A stretch of DNA of 64,000 bases, from positions 1 through 64,000 of the forward strand of contig NZ_KK211040.1 in the NCBI RefSeq assembly GCF_000619885.1. The letters run 5' to 3'. Shown in pieces: positions 17,159 through 26,490 of the stretch; the stretch's first letter is position 1; each line of letters begins with the position of its first letter. A program made the translations under genes and the position numbers. The DNA is from Balneatrix alpica DSM 16621 (GTDB taxonomy: Bacteria; Pseudomonadota; Gammaproteobacteria; Pseudomonadales; Balneatricaceae). The notes under the pieces were generated by a model. The model had not been told where the DNA came from and made no database searches. It saw nothing but the letters and a program-made list of their open reading frames with translations.

Positions 17159-19114
17159 CTAGGCTTTGAAACGCCCAACCAAGGCATTCAGATGCTTAGC
17201 CACGTCCTCCAGTTTGCCACTGTTAGCTGCCGCCTGACGGGCCGTATCCGCCACTTCGTTAGAGGAGGTGTGAATCTGGGCGATATTGCGATTGATATCT
17301 TCGGATACCTGATGCTGCTCTTCCGCTGCACTGGCAATCTGAGTGTTCATATCCTTAATCACCTCCACCGCTTCGGCGATCTCATCAAAGGAGGTTTTCG
17401 CCTCTGACGTCCGCCCAACAGTCTGCTCAGACTGATGCAGGCTACGATTCATTTCTGTAGCAACCTGTTGTGTACCGGAGCGCAATTTTTCCAGTAATTG
17501 ATTGATTTCCTGAGTCGACTCCTGAGTGCGTTGAGCCAATGCCCGTACCTCATCTGCCACCACCGCAAAGCCACGCCCCTGCTCACCGGCACGGGCCGCC
17601 TCAATCGCCGCATTCAAGGCCAACAGATTAGTCTGCTCGGCAATGCCCCGAATCACATCCAAAATCGTGGTGATACTGTTGCTCGACTCCTCCAGCTGCT
17701 CAATCGAGCCGGATGCCCGGCGAATAGCCTGACTAAGTTCATTGACGCTGACCACCGCGTCCTCAATCATCTTTTGCCCTTTACTGACCGAACGCTGCCC
17801 CGTCTGTGCTGACTCCGCAGCCTTCACGCAAGAATTGGCCACTTCATTAGCGGTTGCTACCATCTCATTAAAGGCTGTCGAGACCATTTCCAGCGCCTGT
17901 AATTGCTGCTGAGATACCGCATCCATCTCATGAGAGACTGCTATCGCCCGCTCCGATGCCTGATGTACACCCTGAGCACTCTCTTTAGTTTGCTTCACCA
18001 GGCCCTGAATGGTATCGAGGAAGCGATTAAACCAGTGGGCCAGTTCGGCGGTTTCATCCTTGGTGGTAATGGTCAGGCGCTTGGTCAGCTCCCCCTCCCC
18101 TTCGGCAATATCCTTCAACCCTGCCGCCACCTGCTGAATAGGTCTGGCAATCATGCCTGACATCATGATCGCCAAGGCGACAAACACCAGAGTCAAAATC
18201 AGCCCCAATACCGCCAGCTTGATCAGCATGGCGGTCGATTCGGCATACACCTCAGAAGCCTCAATCAAACCGATGAATTTCCATCCTAACGTGGGGGATT
18301 TATATACATTGGCGAGATAGCGCACCCCATCAATTTCAACCTCTACCTCGCCATTGGCCTGAGCCAAGGTGGCGTAGGCCGCACCGGATAACTCACTGAG
18401 CTTTTTAAAGTTGTTCTCAGGCTTAGCGGAATCTGCCAGCACGGTGCCCGAGTCTTCAATCAGCATCAGATAGCCGGTTTCACCGATGCGAATCTGCTTC
18501 ACCATTTCGGTTAACCCCTTGAGGGAAACATCAATCGCCATCACCCCCAATACCGTGCCAGCCTGATCAATGGTTTTTACCGCGCTGATGATGGTTTCAT
18601 CATCCGGCGCCCAGTAATAGGCTTCTGTCAGCTTAACTTTGCCTGTAGCTGCCAGTGCCGCCTTATACCAAGGACGAGCACGGGGATCATAAGCACCGCT
18701 GGTATTGCCCTCTGGCCACTGTATGTAGCCGCCCTCTTTGGTACCCATATAAACGTAGGCAAAGCCGGGATGGGTTTTAGCAAAGTGGTCAAATAACGCA
18801 AATATCTCCCCCTCAACACCACCGTTTTTACTAGGTGTCATGGGCTGATTATCCGGCGCATTCAGATAGTTTTTAATGGAGGCATCGGCTTTTTGCAGGG
18901 TCGGGTGGGTAGCCAGATAATCGACGTTATCGAACACCCCTCGGAAAAAGATGGTCATGGCCCCATCGACCTGGGCAATTTCCCGCCCCGAAGCATCAAC
19001 AAAATGATCACGGGCCAGTTGTTGAATTTGCCAGCCCAGGCCTAAGCCAATCACAAGCAAAGGAATTAGAAGCGTTGCCAGAAACCCGGCGATTAGCTTA
19101 TGGCGAATGCTCAT
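17159..19114 (-). CDS. methyl-accepting chemotaxis protein with dCache sensor
   Basis: This 651-residue inner-membrane chemoreceptor has a first helix (residues 7-30), a periplasmic dCache_1 domain (about 35-290), a second helix (300-325), a HAMP domain, and a long signalling domain whose tip is [20 protein letters not shown]. The sensor has [12 protein letters not shown] followed by a Tyr and an Asp downstream (AIDVSL), reminiscent of the amino-acid-binding dCache motif, so the ligand may be an amino acid or amine. It has no C-terminal CheR pentapeptide. ATG 19114 is chosen because CAGGAG lies eight bases upstream. It appears monocistronic. Confidence 0.93.
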   Translation of the reverse strand: MSIRHKLIAGFLATLLIPLLVIGLGLGWQIQQLARDHFVDASGREIAQVDGAMTIFFRGVFDNVDYLATHPTLQKADASIKNYLNAPDNQPMTPSKNGGVEGEIFALFDHFAKTHPGFAYVYMGTKEGGYIQWPEGNTSGAYDPRARPWYKAALAATGKVKLTEAYYWAPDDETIISAVKTIDQAGTVLGVMAIDVSLKGLTEMVKQIRIGETGYLMLIEDSGTVLADSAKPENNFKKLSELSGAAYATLAQANGEVEVEIDGVRYLANVYKSPTLGWKFIGLIEASEVYAESTAMLIKLAVLGLILTLVFVALAIMMSGMIARPIQQVAAGLKDIAEGEGELTKRLTITTKDETAELAHWFNRFLDTIQGLVKQTKESAQGVHQASERAIAVSHEMDAVSQQQLQALEMVSTAFNEMVATANEVANSCVKAAESAQTGQRSVSKGQKMIEDAVVSVNELSQAIRRASGSIEQLEESSNSITTILDVIRGIAEQTNLLALNAAIEAARAGEQGRGFAVVADEVRALAQRTQESTQEINQLLEKLRSGTQQVATEMNRSLHQSEQTVGRTSEAKTSFDEIAEAVEVIKDMNTQIASAAEEQHQVSEDINRNIAQIHTSSNEVADTARQAAANSGKLEDVAKHLNALVGRFKA

Positions 19115-19242
19115 GCACGATTCTCCTGCGCTCATCCCTAAGCTTGCTGATAATGTTAGCGAAAGCTTAGATTCCAGCGCCGCAGCCCGCAAAGTCAAAA
19201 ACGAACTCAAAGGGTCAAATAGCTACGTGTTAATGCCAAAAA

Positions 19243-20442
19243 TCAGCGAATCGTACGGATAAGTAAATTACGGGGAGTGAGCGGTTTGCTGCAAAAGGTG
19301 CCTAACTCCACCTGTAAACCCGCCTCTTGCAAAAACACCAGGCGATCCAGCACCAGCCATAACTCCAACGGCCGACGGAACAGATGGCGAGCCAATTCAA
19401 AACGCTGCACCTGGGCTAAACGCTGCCAACCAAGCTGTTCCCAGTACTGCCAATCCAACTCGGCAGGCAAGGCCAAGCCCTTGCGCTGCGCGCACCAATG
19501 GACAAAGGCGGAAAAACCCTGTTTCAACTGACCGTAGGACAGACTGGGCACCGGCCAGTATTGATCCACACCACGCAATTCCCGTTGTAACGCATCGAAA
19601 GCCAAACGCCAGGCACTGGCCTGCTGGCGCTGCTGGCGCACCGGCCCCGGCGCCGTGACTGTCTCCTGTACCGCCAGGCGCAAATCCTCCCGCGTTAATT
19701 GCCAGTTTAATTGCTGCTGTAACTGCTGACCCAATGCGGAAAATGGCTGATAGTGCTCCGCCGCCGTCACCTGATAGCAACAGGGGGCTAAGGTAAGACT
19801 GGCTTGTGCCGCCGCCGTCAGCTGCAATAAACGGCCATGCAAATCACCACAGGCATGCAGAGCCAAGGTATGGCTATCGGCTTTAATCCAGCGTGCCGCC
19901 GAATCTGCCAACACATCCTGCTGCTGGAGCTGTACAGGCAAACCCAGCGCATCAGCCAACTGCTGCCCTTGCTGGCAAAGTGCCTCATCCCACTCCAACG
20001 CGGTAATCGCACAGCCTTGCCAACGGCTAAGGGTACGGCAGAGGTGCCCCTTACCCGCACACCAATCCACTAATTGTTGCTGCGGCTGCCAACGGATCTG
20101 GGCCACAAAAGCCTGTAGCTGTTGCCATTTCCGTGCACTGATATGCTCAGACCAGTCCTCCGGCAGGTTCAGTGTTGTAGACCAGTCCGGCACCTGAACG
20201 AGCTCAGCCAACTGCACCACCGGCAACCAGGGGGATAAACCTTTGGCCTGTTGGATGTTCTCCTCCAGTTGCTGCCATTGGCTGTCATCCAGCGCCAGCA
20301 AATACTGACTCAACTGCGGTAATTGCTGTGTCCACTCTGGCGGCAACTGTTTAAACGGCAGGGGCTGCCAGACAAACTGCCACTGCGCCAGGATCTCCGC
20401 TAACGCACTAAAACGCTGGCGCCAATCAATGCTCTGGCTCAC
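19243..20442 (-). CDS. SAM-dependent methyltransferase (Methyltransf_32-like)
   Basis: This 399-residue soluble protein is rich in Gln and Trp. A central Rossmann-type methyltransferase domain starts at residue 130. LVDWCAGKGHLCRTLSRW is the SAM-binding loop, ALEWDEALC the acidic strand, and LALHACGDLHGRLL the motif IV region. CCYQVT follows, as in the Methyltransf_32/METTL25-like family (PF13679). The substrate is not known; RNA or small-molecule methylation are both possible. The gene overlaps the upstream phosphatase-family gene by 17 bases, so the two are co-transcribed. Confidence 0.8.
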   Translation of the reverse strand: MSQSIDWRQRFSALAEILAQWQFVWQPLPFKQLPPEWTQQLPQLSQYLLALDDSQWQQLEENIQQAKGLSPWLPVVQLAELVQVPDWSTTLNLPEDWSEHISARKWQQLQAFVAQIRWQPQQQLVDWCAGKGHLCRTLSRWQGCAITALEWDEALCQQGQQLADALGLPVQLQQQDVLADSAARWIKADSHTLALHACGDLHGRLLQLTAAAQASLTLAPCCYQVTAAEHYQPFSALGQQLQQQLNWQLTREDLRLAVQETVTAPGPVRQQRQQASAWRLAFDALQRELRGVDQYWPVPSLSYGQLKQGFSAFVHWCAQRKGLALPAELDWQYWEQLGWQRLAQVQRFELARHLFRRPLELWLVLDRLVFLQEAGLQVELGTFCSKPLTPRNLLIRTIR

Positions 20443-21241
20443 CTAACAACTCCAACAACTGCGGTAAAAAAGCCGGGCTGGCAGCTACCAAGTGCTCACC
20501 ATCCAATTCAGCCGGCAGGCCTGAGGTTAATGCGCCACTGCGCCCGATCACCCCACCTGCTTCGTGGACGATCAAGGCCCCTGCCGCCATATCCCAGGGC
20601 TTGACCGTTTCGAAGTAGCCAGCCAGGCGCCCCGCCGCCACATAGCACAGATCAATCGCGGCTGAACCCAAGCGCCGCACATCCTGCACCTCGGCCATAA
20701 CCCGGCTCAAACGGGCCAACAGGGCTGCACGGGGGGCCCGCTCATAAGGAAACCCGGTCGCCACTAGCGCCGAAGCAACACTTAAAGGTGGCTGTACCTG
20801 CAACGGCAGACCATTTAAGTAGGCGCCCTGGCCACGCACCGCGCTAAAGGTTTCCTGCAAGAAGGGACAGTGCACTACCCCTACCTGCACCTCACCATTC
20901 CAGGCAAAGGCAATCGAAACCGCTACCGCTGGCTGGCCATTGGCAAAGTTCACCGTGCCGTCAATAGGGTCAATGATCCACACCGGCCCCTGCTTTAGCT
21001 GTTGTGGTGACAAGTGAGGGGAAGACTCCTCCGACAGAATAAGATGATCTGGATAGCAGGCTTCAATCCCTTGTCGGATGCAGGCGTCCGCCTTAATATC
21101 CGCACTGGTCACCAGCTCGATCCCGCGTTTCAGCTCCAGACTAAAACTGGCCTGTTGACGCTCCTGTACTAACAGGGTGCCCGCTTGGCGAGCCAGGCTT
21201 TGCGCATAAGCGGCCAGTGGATTGAGTGCCTGTCTATTCAT
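20426..21241 (-). CDS. inositol monophosphatase family protein
   Basis: The 271-residue Mg-dependent, Li-sensitive phosphatase fold carries the diagnostic motifs. Metal ligands lie in LILSEESS (Glu near 71), WIIDPIDGTVNFANG (near 89) and VKPWDMAAGALIVHEAGG (near 218). Relatives act on inositol phosphates, 3'-phosphoadenylate or fructose bisphosphate. It is not SuhB-like enough in its ends to use that name. The start at 21241 has only a weak SD. Confidence 0.9.
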   Translation of the reverse strand: MNRQALNPLAAYAQSLARQAGTLLVQERQQASFSLELKRGIELVTSADIKADACIRQGIEACYPDHLILSEESSPHLSPQQLKQGPVWIIDPIDGTVNFANGQPAVAVSIAFAWNGEVQVGVVHCPFLQETFSAVRGQGAYLNGLPLQVQPPLSVASALVATGFPYERAPRAALLARLSRVMAEVQDVRRLGSAAIDLCYVAAGRLAGYFETVKPWDMAAGALIVHEAGGVIGRSGALTSGLPAELDGEHLVAASPAFLPQLLELLGEPEH

Positions 21242-21327
21242 ATGACCATCCCCAGCAATAATGACGCCCCGAACCTACCGCCCGGAAAAGAGGCGGCCAT
21301 TTTAACAAAGCCAAGGAGCCATACCAG

Positions 21328-22203
21328 ATGCTGCCAACTTCCCCTCGCCTACTGAGTACCCTGCTACTCAGCTTGGCTAGCCTCGTCCTAAGCGGCTGCC
21401 AAGAAACAGACCCCAACGCCCAATATCACCTCTCTGAGCCCCAGGCGATGATGGAAGCTTCTCCACAAATGAGCGGGGGGGCAGCCCTGAAAATGGCCGT
21501 TGCCCCTGCCAGCATGGAAGCTGCCGATCAGGCTGCCGGTAACACTGTCCAATTTATTGAAGAGAGCCGCTACCTACGCTTTCAGCTCGCCAGCTCGCAA
21601 CTGGAAAGCCGCTGGCAAGCCGATGCCAATCGCTGCCAGCCTCCCAGCTGTGATGTGCTACAAGCCAGCTTCAATAACAGCCCCGATGGTGGCTATCAGA
21701 GTGCCTACTTAAGCGTACGCGTTGCCCGCAGCGAACTGGACGCCTTCGTCACCGCCCTCGGTAGTCAGGGCCTGCTGGAAAGCCGCATTGACCGCAATGA
21801 TCGCAGCGCTGAAGTGATTGATGCCGATGCCCGTTTAACCAACCTGGAAGAAGTCCGCAACCGCCTGCGTGCCTTACTCAATAGCACCGATGCCAAACTG
21901 GGCGAAGTGATTCAACTTGAACGGGAACTGGGACGGGTACAGAGCGAACTGGATGCCGCCAAGGGTCGACGTGCTTACCTCGCCAACCTAACCGAAAAAG
22001 TCCGTCTGGATATCAGCTACGAACCCCAACCTCAGGTGGCTAATGCCAGCATCCTCAAACCCTTGTGGGATGCCCTCTATAATGCAGGGGCGGTGTTCTT
22101 CCGCAGCCTGGCGCAGTTACTGACCCTGGTGATCAGTGCTTTACCCTGGTTACTGCTAGCCGTTCCCTTGCTGGCACTGTGGCATTGGTGGAGAAAGCGT
22201 TAA
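21328..22203 (+). CDS. DUF4349 lipoprotein
   Basis: This 291-residue lipoprotein has a signal peptide ending in LSGC (Cys24). The middle (75-215) is a DUF4349 domain, with RYLRFQLASSQLESRW and a coiled coil around VIQLERELGRVQSELDAAKG. A C-terminal membrane helix (LLTLVISALPWLLLAVPLLALW) is followed by WRKR. Such proteins are anchored at both ends in the envelope; their role is unknown. SD AAGGAG lies nine bases from the ATG. A long terminator follows at 22223-22254. Confidence 0.85.
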   Translation: MLPTSPRLLSTLLLSLASLVLSGCQETDPNAQYHLSEPQAMMEASPQMSGGAALKMAVAPASMEAADQAAGNTVQFIEESRYLRFQLASSQLESRWQADANRCQPPSCDVLQASFNNSPDGGYQSAYLSVRVARSELDAFVTALGSQGLLESRIDRNDRSAEVIDADARLTNLEEVRNRLRALLNSTDAKLGEVIQLERELGRVQSELDAAKGRRAYLANLTEKVRLDISYEPQPQVANASILKPLWDALYNAGAVFFRSLAQLLTLVISALPWLLLAVPLLALWHWWRKR

Positions 22204-22222
22204 TCGCGCTTCCCCAGCGCAA

Positions 22223-22254
22223 CCAATAAGGGGTCAATTTAGACCCCTTATTGG
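22223..22254. terminator. bidirectional terminator with perfect 13-bp stem
   Basis: CCAATAAGGGGTC and GACCCCTTATTGG form a perfect 13-base-pair stem with loop AATTTA. It lies between the converging DUF4349 and VOC genes and can terminate both, though T runs are short. Confidence 0.8.
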
Positions 22255-22270
22255 TATGCCTGCCACGATC

Positions 22271-22663
22271 TTAGCGAGGCTGCAGCAAATCCCACTTATT
22301 ACCGTACAGATCCTCAAACACCGCGACGGTGCCATAGGGTTCATGTCGTGGTGGCTCCAGAAAACGTACCCCAGCCCCCTGCATGCGCTGATAATCGGCG
22401 ATAAAGTCATCGGTATATAGAAATAACCACACACGACCGCCACCCTGATTACCCACAGCAGCTAATTGCTGCTCGCCTTGCGCCTTGGCCAACACAAACT
22501 GAGTCGTCGCCCCTGCTGGGCCGACCCTGACCCAGCGTTTGCCCTCCCCCTGGGGACTGTCCTCCAGTAAAACAAACCCTAACTGGCCACAATAAAAGGC
22601 AATGGCCTCGTCATAATCTGCGACTAATAAACTGATGGCGGCTAAGTATTGGCTGGCAGGCAC
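22271..22663 (-). CDS. VOC/glyoxalase superfamily protein
   Basis: The 130-residue single-module VOC protein has ISLLVADYDEAIAFYCGQLGF at the start, a central GGGRVWLFLYTDD strand and a C-terminal VFEDLYGNKWDLLQP. Its pattern resembles glyoxalase-like proteins that bind one metal ion per active site, with a Glu near the C terminus. Function ranges from glyoxalase to antibiotic resistance and isomerases, so none is assigned. The start is GTG with AAGGAG seven bases upstream. Confidence 0.85.
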   Translation of the reverse strand: MPASQYLAAISLLVADYDEAIAFYCGQLGFVLLEDSPQGEGKRWVRVGPAGATTQFVLAKAQGEQQLAAVGNQGGGRVWLFLYTDDFIADYQRMQGAGVRFLEPPRHEPYGTVAVFEDLYGNKWDLLQPR

Positions 22664-22746
22664 GCTGCTCTCCTTGCTGTTGAGTGGGCCCGCCAGTGTA
22701 ACAGAGGCAGGCTTAAGCGGTGCAAGCCGCCAAGCCTGACTGCCCC

Positions 22747-23685
22747 TCAGTCCGCCGCTAGCTGTAACACCACCTTGCCCAATGCCCGCCCACTCTCACT
22801 GCGTGCCAGTGCCTCACGGGCTTGGTGTAGCGGCCATACCTGATCAAGCTGCACCCTCAACTGGCCACTTTGCAGCAATTCGGCCAATTGCTTGAGATCG
22901 GCCCCCGAGGGTTGCACCCACATCCGTTGGTAATCCACCCCCTGTGCCTGAGCCAGGGCGGGATCAATCTCATCGAAGGTGGAAATCAAACGTCCGCCGG
23001 ATTTAAGTGTCGGCAATGCCCGGGGCAACACCTGATTGCCGCCGACACAGGCAAACAGCAGGTCTAACTCAGTCAGCTGCTCGGCAAAATCCTGTTGCTG
23101 ATAATCCAGGCACACATCCGCCCCCAGGCTTGCCACATAATCACGGCTACGGGCAGAACAGCTGGCATACACAAAGGCACCACGTGCCTTCGCCAGTTGC
23201 ACGGCAAAACCACCAACCCCACCCGAGGCGCCATGAATATAAACCCGCTGCCCTGGCTGTAGTTGACCCACCTTAAACAGCCCCTGCCAGGCCGTCACCG
23301 CCGCCAAGGGAACCGCCGCTGCCTCCGTCATACTCAGCTGGCTGGGCTTAGCGGCCAGCAAGTCTGCGTCAACACAGATATATTCGGCATAGCATCCCTG
23401 ACCACCAATGGGGGCAAACACCATCACCTCTTGCCCTGGCTGCCATGCCTGCACCCCAGTCCCCAGGGCATCAATCACCCCCGCTGCATCCCAGCCCAAT
23501 ACCAATGGCAACTGATGGGTGCCCGTGTCTTTCAGCAGGCCATTACGCACATGAAAATCTACCGGATTTACCCCTGCTGCTGCCACCTTGATCCGCACCT
23601 GTCCTTCCCCTGGAATGGGTAGTGGCAACTCGGCCAGCTGTAACTGTTCTGCAGCGCCGTATTGATGAATCACCATCGCTTTCAT
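22747..23685 (-). CDS. NADPH:quinone oxidoreductase-type zinc-less alcohol dehydrogenase
   Basis: The 312-residue MDR-superfamily protein has an N-terminal GroES-like domain with AAGVNPVDFHVRNG and a Rossmann domain with HGASGGVGGFAVQLAKA near 148. It lacks the structural zinc Cys cluster, like QorA-type and enoyl-reductase-type members. These reduce quinones or activated double bonds with NADPH. SD AGGAG is placed well before the ATG. It is divergent from a LysR gene, and a dyad between them suggests direct control. Confidence 0.88.
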   Translation of the reverse strand: MKAMVIHQYGAAEQLQLAELPLPIPGEGQVRIKVAAAGVNPVDFHVRNGLLKDTGTHQLPLVLGWDAAGVIDALGTGVQAWQPGQEVMVFAPIGGQGCYAEYICVDADLLAAKPSQLSMTEAAAVPLAAVTAWQGLFKVGQLQPGQRVYIHGASGGVGGFAVQLAKARGAFVYASCSARSRDYVASLGADVCLDYQQQDFAEQLTELDLLFACVGGNQVLPRALPTLKSGGRLISTFDEIDPALAQAQGVDYQRMWVQPSGADLKQLAELLQSGQLRVQLDQVWPLHQAREALARSESGRALGKVVLQLAAD

Positions 23686-23736
23686 GTTGTTACTCCTGCT
23701 TGAAAAGGGATGGCGCCAGTATCGAGAGCTTTACCT

Positions 23737-23766
23737 ATAGCGTCTAATTGATTATTAAGATGCTAT
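23737..23766. promoter_or_regulatory. candidate LysR operator between the oxidoreductase and LysR genes
   Basis: ATAGCGTCT (23737-23745) and AGATGCTAT (23758-23766) form an imperfect inverted repeat, eight of nine bases complementary, with a 12-base A/T-rich spacer. Position and shape fit a LysR-family site serving both promoters in this 103-base divergent region. Confidence 0.55.
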
Positions 23767-23788
23767 CCATTGATGAGCGTGATGTGTT

Positions 23789-24724
23789 ATGCCCCGTACC
23801 GATCTTAATCTGCTGCTGATTTTCGATGCCATCATGCAGGAGCAATCCATTACCGCCGCGGCAGATCGCCTGGCCATGACCCAACCTTCAGTCTCCAACG
23901 CCGTCGCCCGCATGCGCCATCAGTGGCAAGACCCTTTATTTGTAAAACAGGGGCGTGGACTCAAAGCCACCCCCTATGCCGAGCAACTGTGGCAGCAGAC
24001 CCGCCTCGCCCTGGGGGATATTCAGCAAGCCCTGCAGTCGGAGCCCTTTGTCCCCGCCCGCAGCCAGCGCACCTTTCGTGTTGCCCTGTCCGATGGCATG
24101 GGCCTGTTGTTATGGCCCAGGCTCAACCAGCTGCTGGAGCGCGAAGCCCCCGGTATCAACCTGCATGCTGTACCGTTTCAGGCCAATGGCGAAACCTTAC
24201 TGCAACAGGCAGAGGTTGACCTGGTCGCCGACTATTACGCTGGACGGGATAACCAGATTGAGCAGGTGCTGCTGTTTGACAATCCCTTTGTCTGCCTGCA
24301 CCGCCCAGATCACCCCCTGGCCCAGCAACCCTTGACGCTGGAGGACTATCTGCACGCCCGGCACCTGCTCGTCTCCTTAACCGGCCATGCCCAGGGGGCG
24401 GTGGATCGTTATCTGCAGCAACAAGGGCTGACTCGGCGGATAGCCGTCACCATCAACAGCTTTGCCTCCGTCCCACTGTTATTAGCCCAGAGCAATCTGA
24501 TTACTACGCTGCCTTATCCCGTGATGAGTCAGTGGGTAGAACAGGGCATCCTGCAGGCTCGCCCCTTGCCCTTCCCCCTGGGCGGCGCCCCCATCAGCCT
24601 GGCCTGGCATCGCCGTCATCAGCGTGACCAAGGACTGGCCTGGTTACGTCAGCAAATCCAGCAGCTCTGTCAACAACAGCAGATGCACTGGCAACAGGCA
24701 CTCGACCAGCTGCAACCGCGTTGA
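23789..24724 (+). CDS. LysR family transcriptional regulator
   Basis: The 311-residue regulator has an N-terminal winged helix-turn-helix (residues 4-63, ITAAADRLAMTQPSVSNAVARMR) and a C-terminal periplasmic-binding-like effector domain (90-290). It starts at LNLLLIFDAIMQEQS, close to NodD/LeuO-type members. It is divergent from the oxidoreductase gene, its likely target. The GntR-hydrolase gene downstream is a second possible target. The ligand is unknown. Confidence 0.92.
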   Translation: MPRTDLNLLLIFDAIMQEQSITAAADRLAMTQPSVSNAVARMRHQWQDPLFVKQGRGLKATPYAEQLWQQTRLALGDIQQALQSEPFVPARSQRTFRVALSDGMGLLLWPRLNQLLEREAPGINLHAVPFQANGETLLQQAEVDLVADYYAGRDNQIEQVLLFDNPFVCLHRPDHPLAQQPLTLEDYLHARHLLVSLTGHAQGAVDRYLQQQGLTRRIAVTINSFASVPLLLAQSNLITTLPYPVMSQWVEQGILQARPLPFPLGGAPISLAWHRRHQRDQGLAWLRQQIQQLCQQQQMHWQQALDQLQPR

Positions 24725-24882
24725 AATAAAGCGCCAGCCTCAGCACGGATCAACAATGGCTGACAGGCGTATCAGCGACCTGTTTTTCTACTTTTGCCCT
24801 CCTGACTGCGGTGACGGGCTTGCTCCACTGCCTTGGCTTCATTAAAGTGGAACAACTTGTCCTACAAGCTGACAACTTACCC

Positions 24883-26490
24883 ATGTCTACCCCCTTGCGT
24901 CGCAATACTGGCCTGGCTGACGAGCTGGCCCTAACCCTGGAAAGCCGCATCCGCGATGGCCAACTGCCCGTGGGGAGCAAGCTGCCCAGTGAGCATCAGC
25001 TCTGCCAGGAATACGGCATCAGTCGCAACGTCGTGCGTGAAGCCATGGCCCGCCTGAAATCCAATGGTCTGGTGGAGAGTCGCCAGGGAGCGGGAGTGTT
25101 TGTGCTGGCCGCCGACGCCCACCAGAGCTTTCGCATCCTGCCAGGGCAAGAGGACAGGCTAGCCCTGCGTAAACTGCTGGAGTTTCGCCTAGAGCTGGAA
25201 GTCGCCGCCGCCAGCATGGCAGCCCGTCGCCGTTTGCCTGCGCACCTGGCGCAATGGCAACAACTGCTGCAGGCCGATTTATCCCTGGCGGAGTGTGAAC
25301 AACAGCTGATCACCTGCCTAGCCAGCGCCACCGGCAATGAATACCTGAGTGATTTTCTGCGCTATCTCAATGGCGCCCTGGCCAAGCCGGTACAGCAGGC
25401 GCACCCCTGGCAACAGGATCGCCCCGGTTTTATCCAAGCCTGGCAACTGCTGTGGGATGCCCTGAAGGTCGGTGACCCTGACCTGGCCCGCCGCCAACAC
25501 TGGCGTTACCTGATGGATACCGCTGCCCGCCTCGGTATTCGCGGTCTGCAAGGCTGGGAGCAAACCCGCATGAGCAGCCTGTCAGAACCCTATGCACCAC
25601 TCTGTGCGGCGGCGGATGCCAACCCGCGCCCACCCCGCTTTGCCATGCCCGCGGGCGCCTGCGATTGCCACATGCACGTGTTTTGGCCAGAACAACAGGC
25701 GCCCTTTACCCCCCACCGCTCCTATACCCCGCCACCTGCCTCGTTAGCGGATTATCGTGCGCTGATGCAACGCCTTGGTATCCAGCGGGCAGTAGTGGTG
25801 CAGCCCAGCGTCTATGGCACCGATAACAGCGTCACCCTGGCCACCCTGGCGGCGGCAGGCCATGATTTTCGTGGGGTGGTGGTCATTCGGCCCGATACCC
25901 CCCAGGCCGAACTGGAGCGCATGCATGCCCTGGGGGTGCGGGGGGTACGCCTAAATCTGCTATTTAAATCCGGCGTGGCCGTTTCCGATGTGCGCACCCT
26001 GGCGGCCAAGGTTGCTCACCTGGGCTGGCATCTGCAGATTCTGACCGATGTATCCGAGTTCCCGGATCTGGCCGGGGTATTGGGCCAGTTGCCGGTGCCG
26101 GTGGTGATCGACCACCTGGGCCATATGCCCGCCGAGTTTGGCCCCCAGCATCCTGGTTTCATCAGCCTGCTGCGCCTGCTGGAAAGCGGCAAGCTGTGGG
26201 TTAAGCTCTCCGGTGCCGAGCGCCTCAGCCTGGAACCCTGGCCCTATACGGATATTCGCCCGTTAGCCGAGCAACTGCTGGCCACCAATCCCCAGCGTTT
26301 ACTCTGGGCCTCCGACTGGCCCCATACCTGTTTACCCGGCGCCATGCCTAATGATGGCGACCTGCTTGACCTGCTCGGGCTCTGGTGCCCGGATGCCAGT
26401 CTGCGCCAACAAATTCTGGTGGATAACCCCGCCACCCTGTATGACTTTCCCGTGATTAGCTCGCCCAAAATAATGAAGGTAAGCCCATGA
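24883..26490 (+). CDS. GntR/FadR-type regulator fused to a TIM-barrel amidohydrolase (LigI-like)
   Basis: One uninterrupted 535-codon frame encodes two proteins normally separate. Residues 1-70 are a GntR winged helix (LPSEHQLCQEYGISRNVVREAMARL) and 85-215 an FCD-like helical domain. The FCD metal-binding His appear lost (QQLITCLASATGN where a His is usual). From residue 255 follows an amidohydrolase-2 domain of the 2-pyrone-4,6-dicarboxylate lactonase group: CDCHMHVF (His263, His265), VVIDHLGHMP and RLLWASDWPH (catalytic Asp). An internal ATG at 25570 (residue 230) has GGGAG nine bases upstream and would give the hydrolase alone. It ends in an ATGA overlap with the YdiJ-type gene. Start ATG 24883 is chosen because it opens the GntR domain. 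Confidence 0.85.
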   Translation: MSTPLRRNTGLADELALTLESRIRDGQLPVGSKLPSEHQLCQEYGISRNVVREAMARLKSNGLVESRQGAGVFVLAADAHQSFRILPGQEDRLALRKLLEFRLELEVAAASMAARRRLPAHLAQWQQLLQADLSLAECEQQLITCLASATGNEYLSDFLRYLNGALAKPVQQAHPWQQDRPGFIQAWQLLWDALKVGDPDLARRQHWRYLMDTAARLGIRGLQGWEQTRMSSLSEPYAPLCAAADANPRPPRFAMPAGACDCHMHVFWPEQQAPFTPHRSYTPPPASLADYRALMQRLGIQRAVVVQPSVYGTDNSVTLATLAAAGHDFRGVVVIRPDTPQAELERMHALGVRGVRLNLLFKSGVAVSDVRTLAAKVAHLGWHLQILTDVSEFPDLAGVLGQLPVPVVIDHLGHMPAEFGPQHPGFISLLRLLESGKLWVKLSGAERLSLEPWPYTDIRPLAEQLLATNPQRLLWASDWPHTCLPGAMPNDGDLLDLLGLWCPDASLRQQILVDNPATLYDFPVISSPKIMKVSP

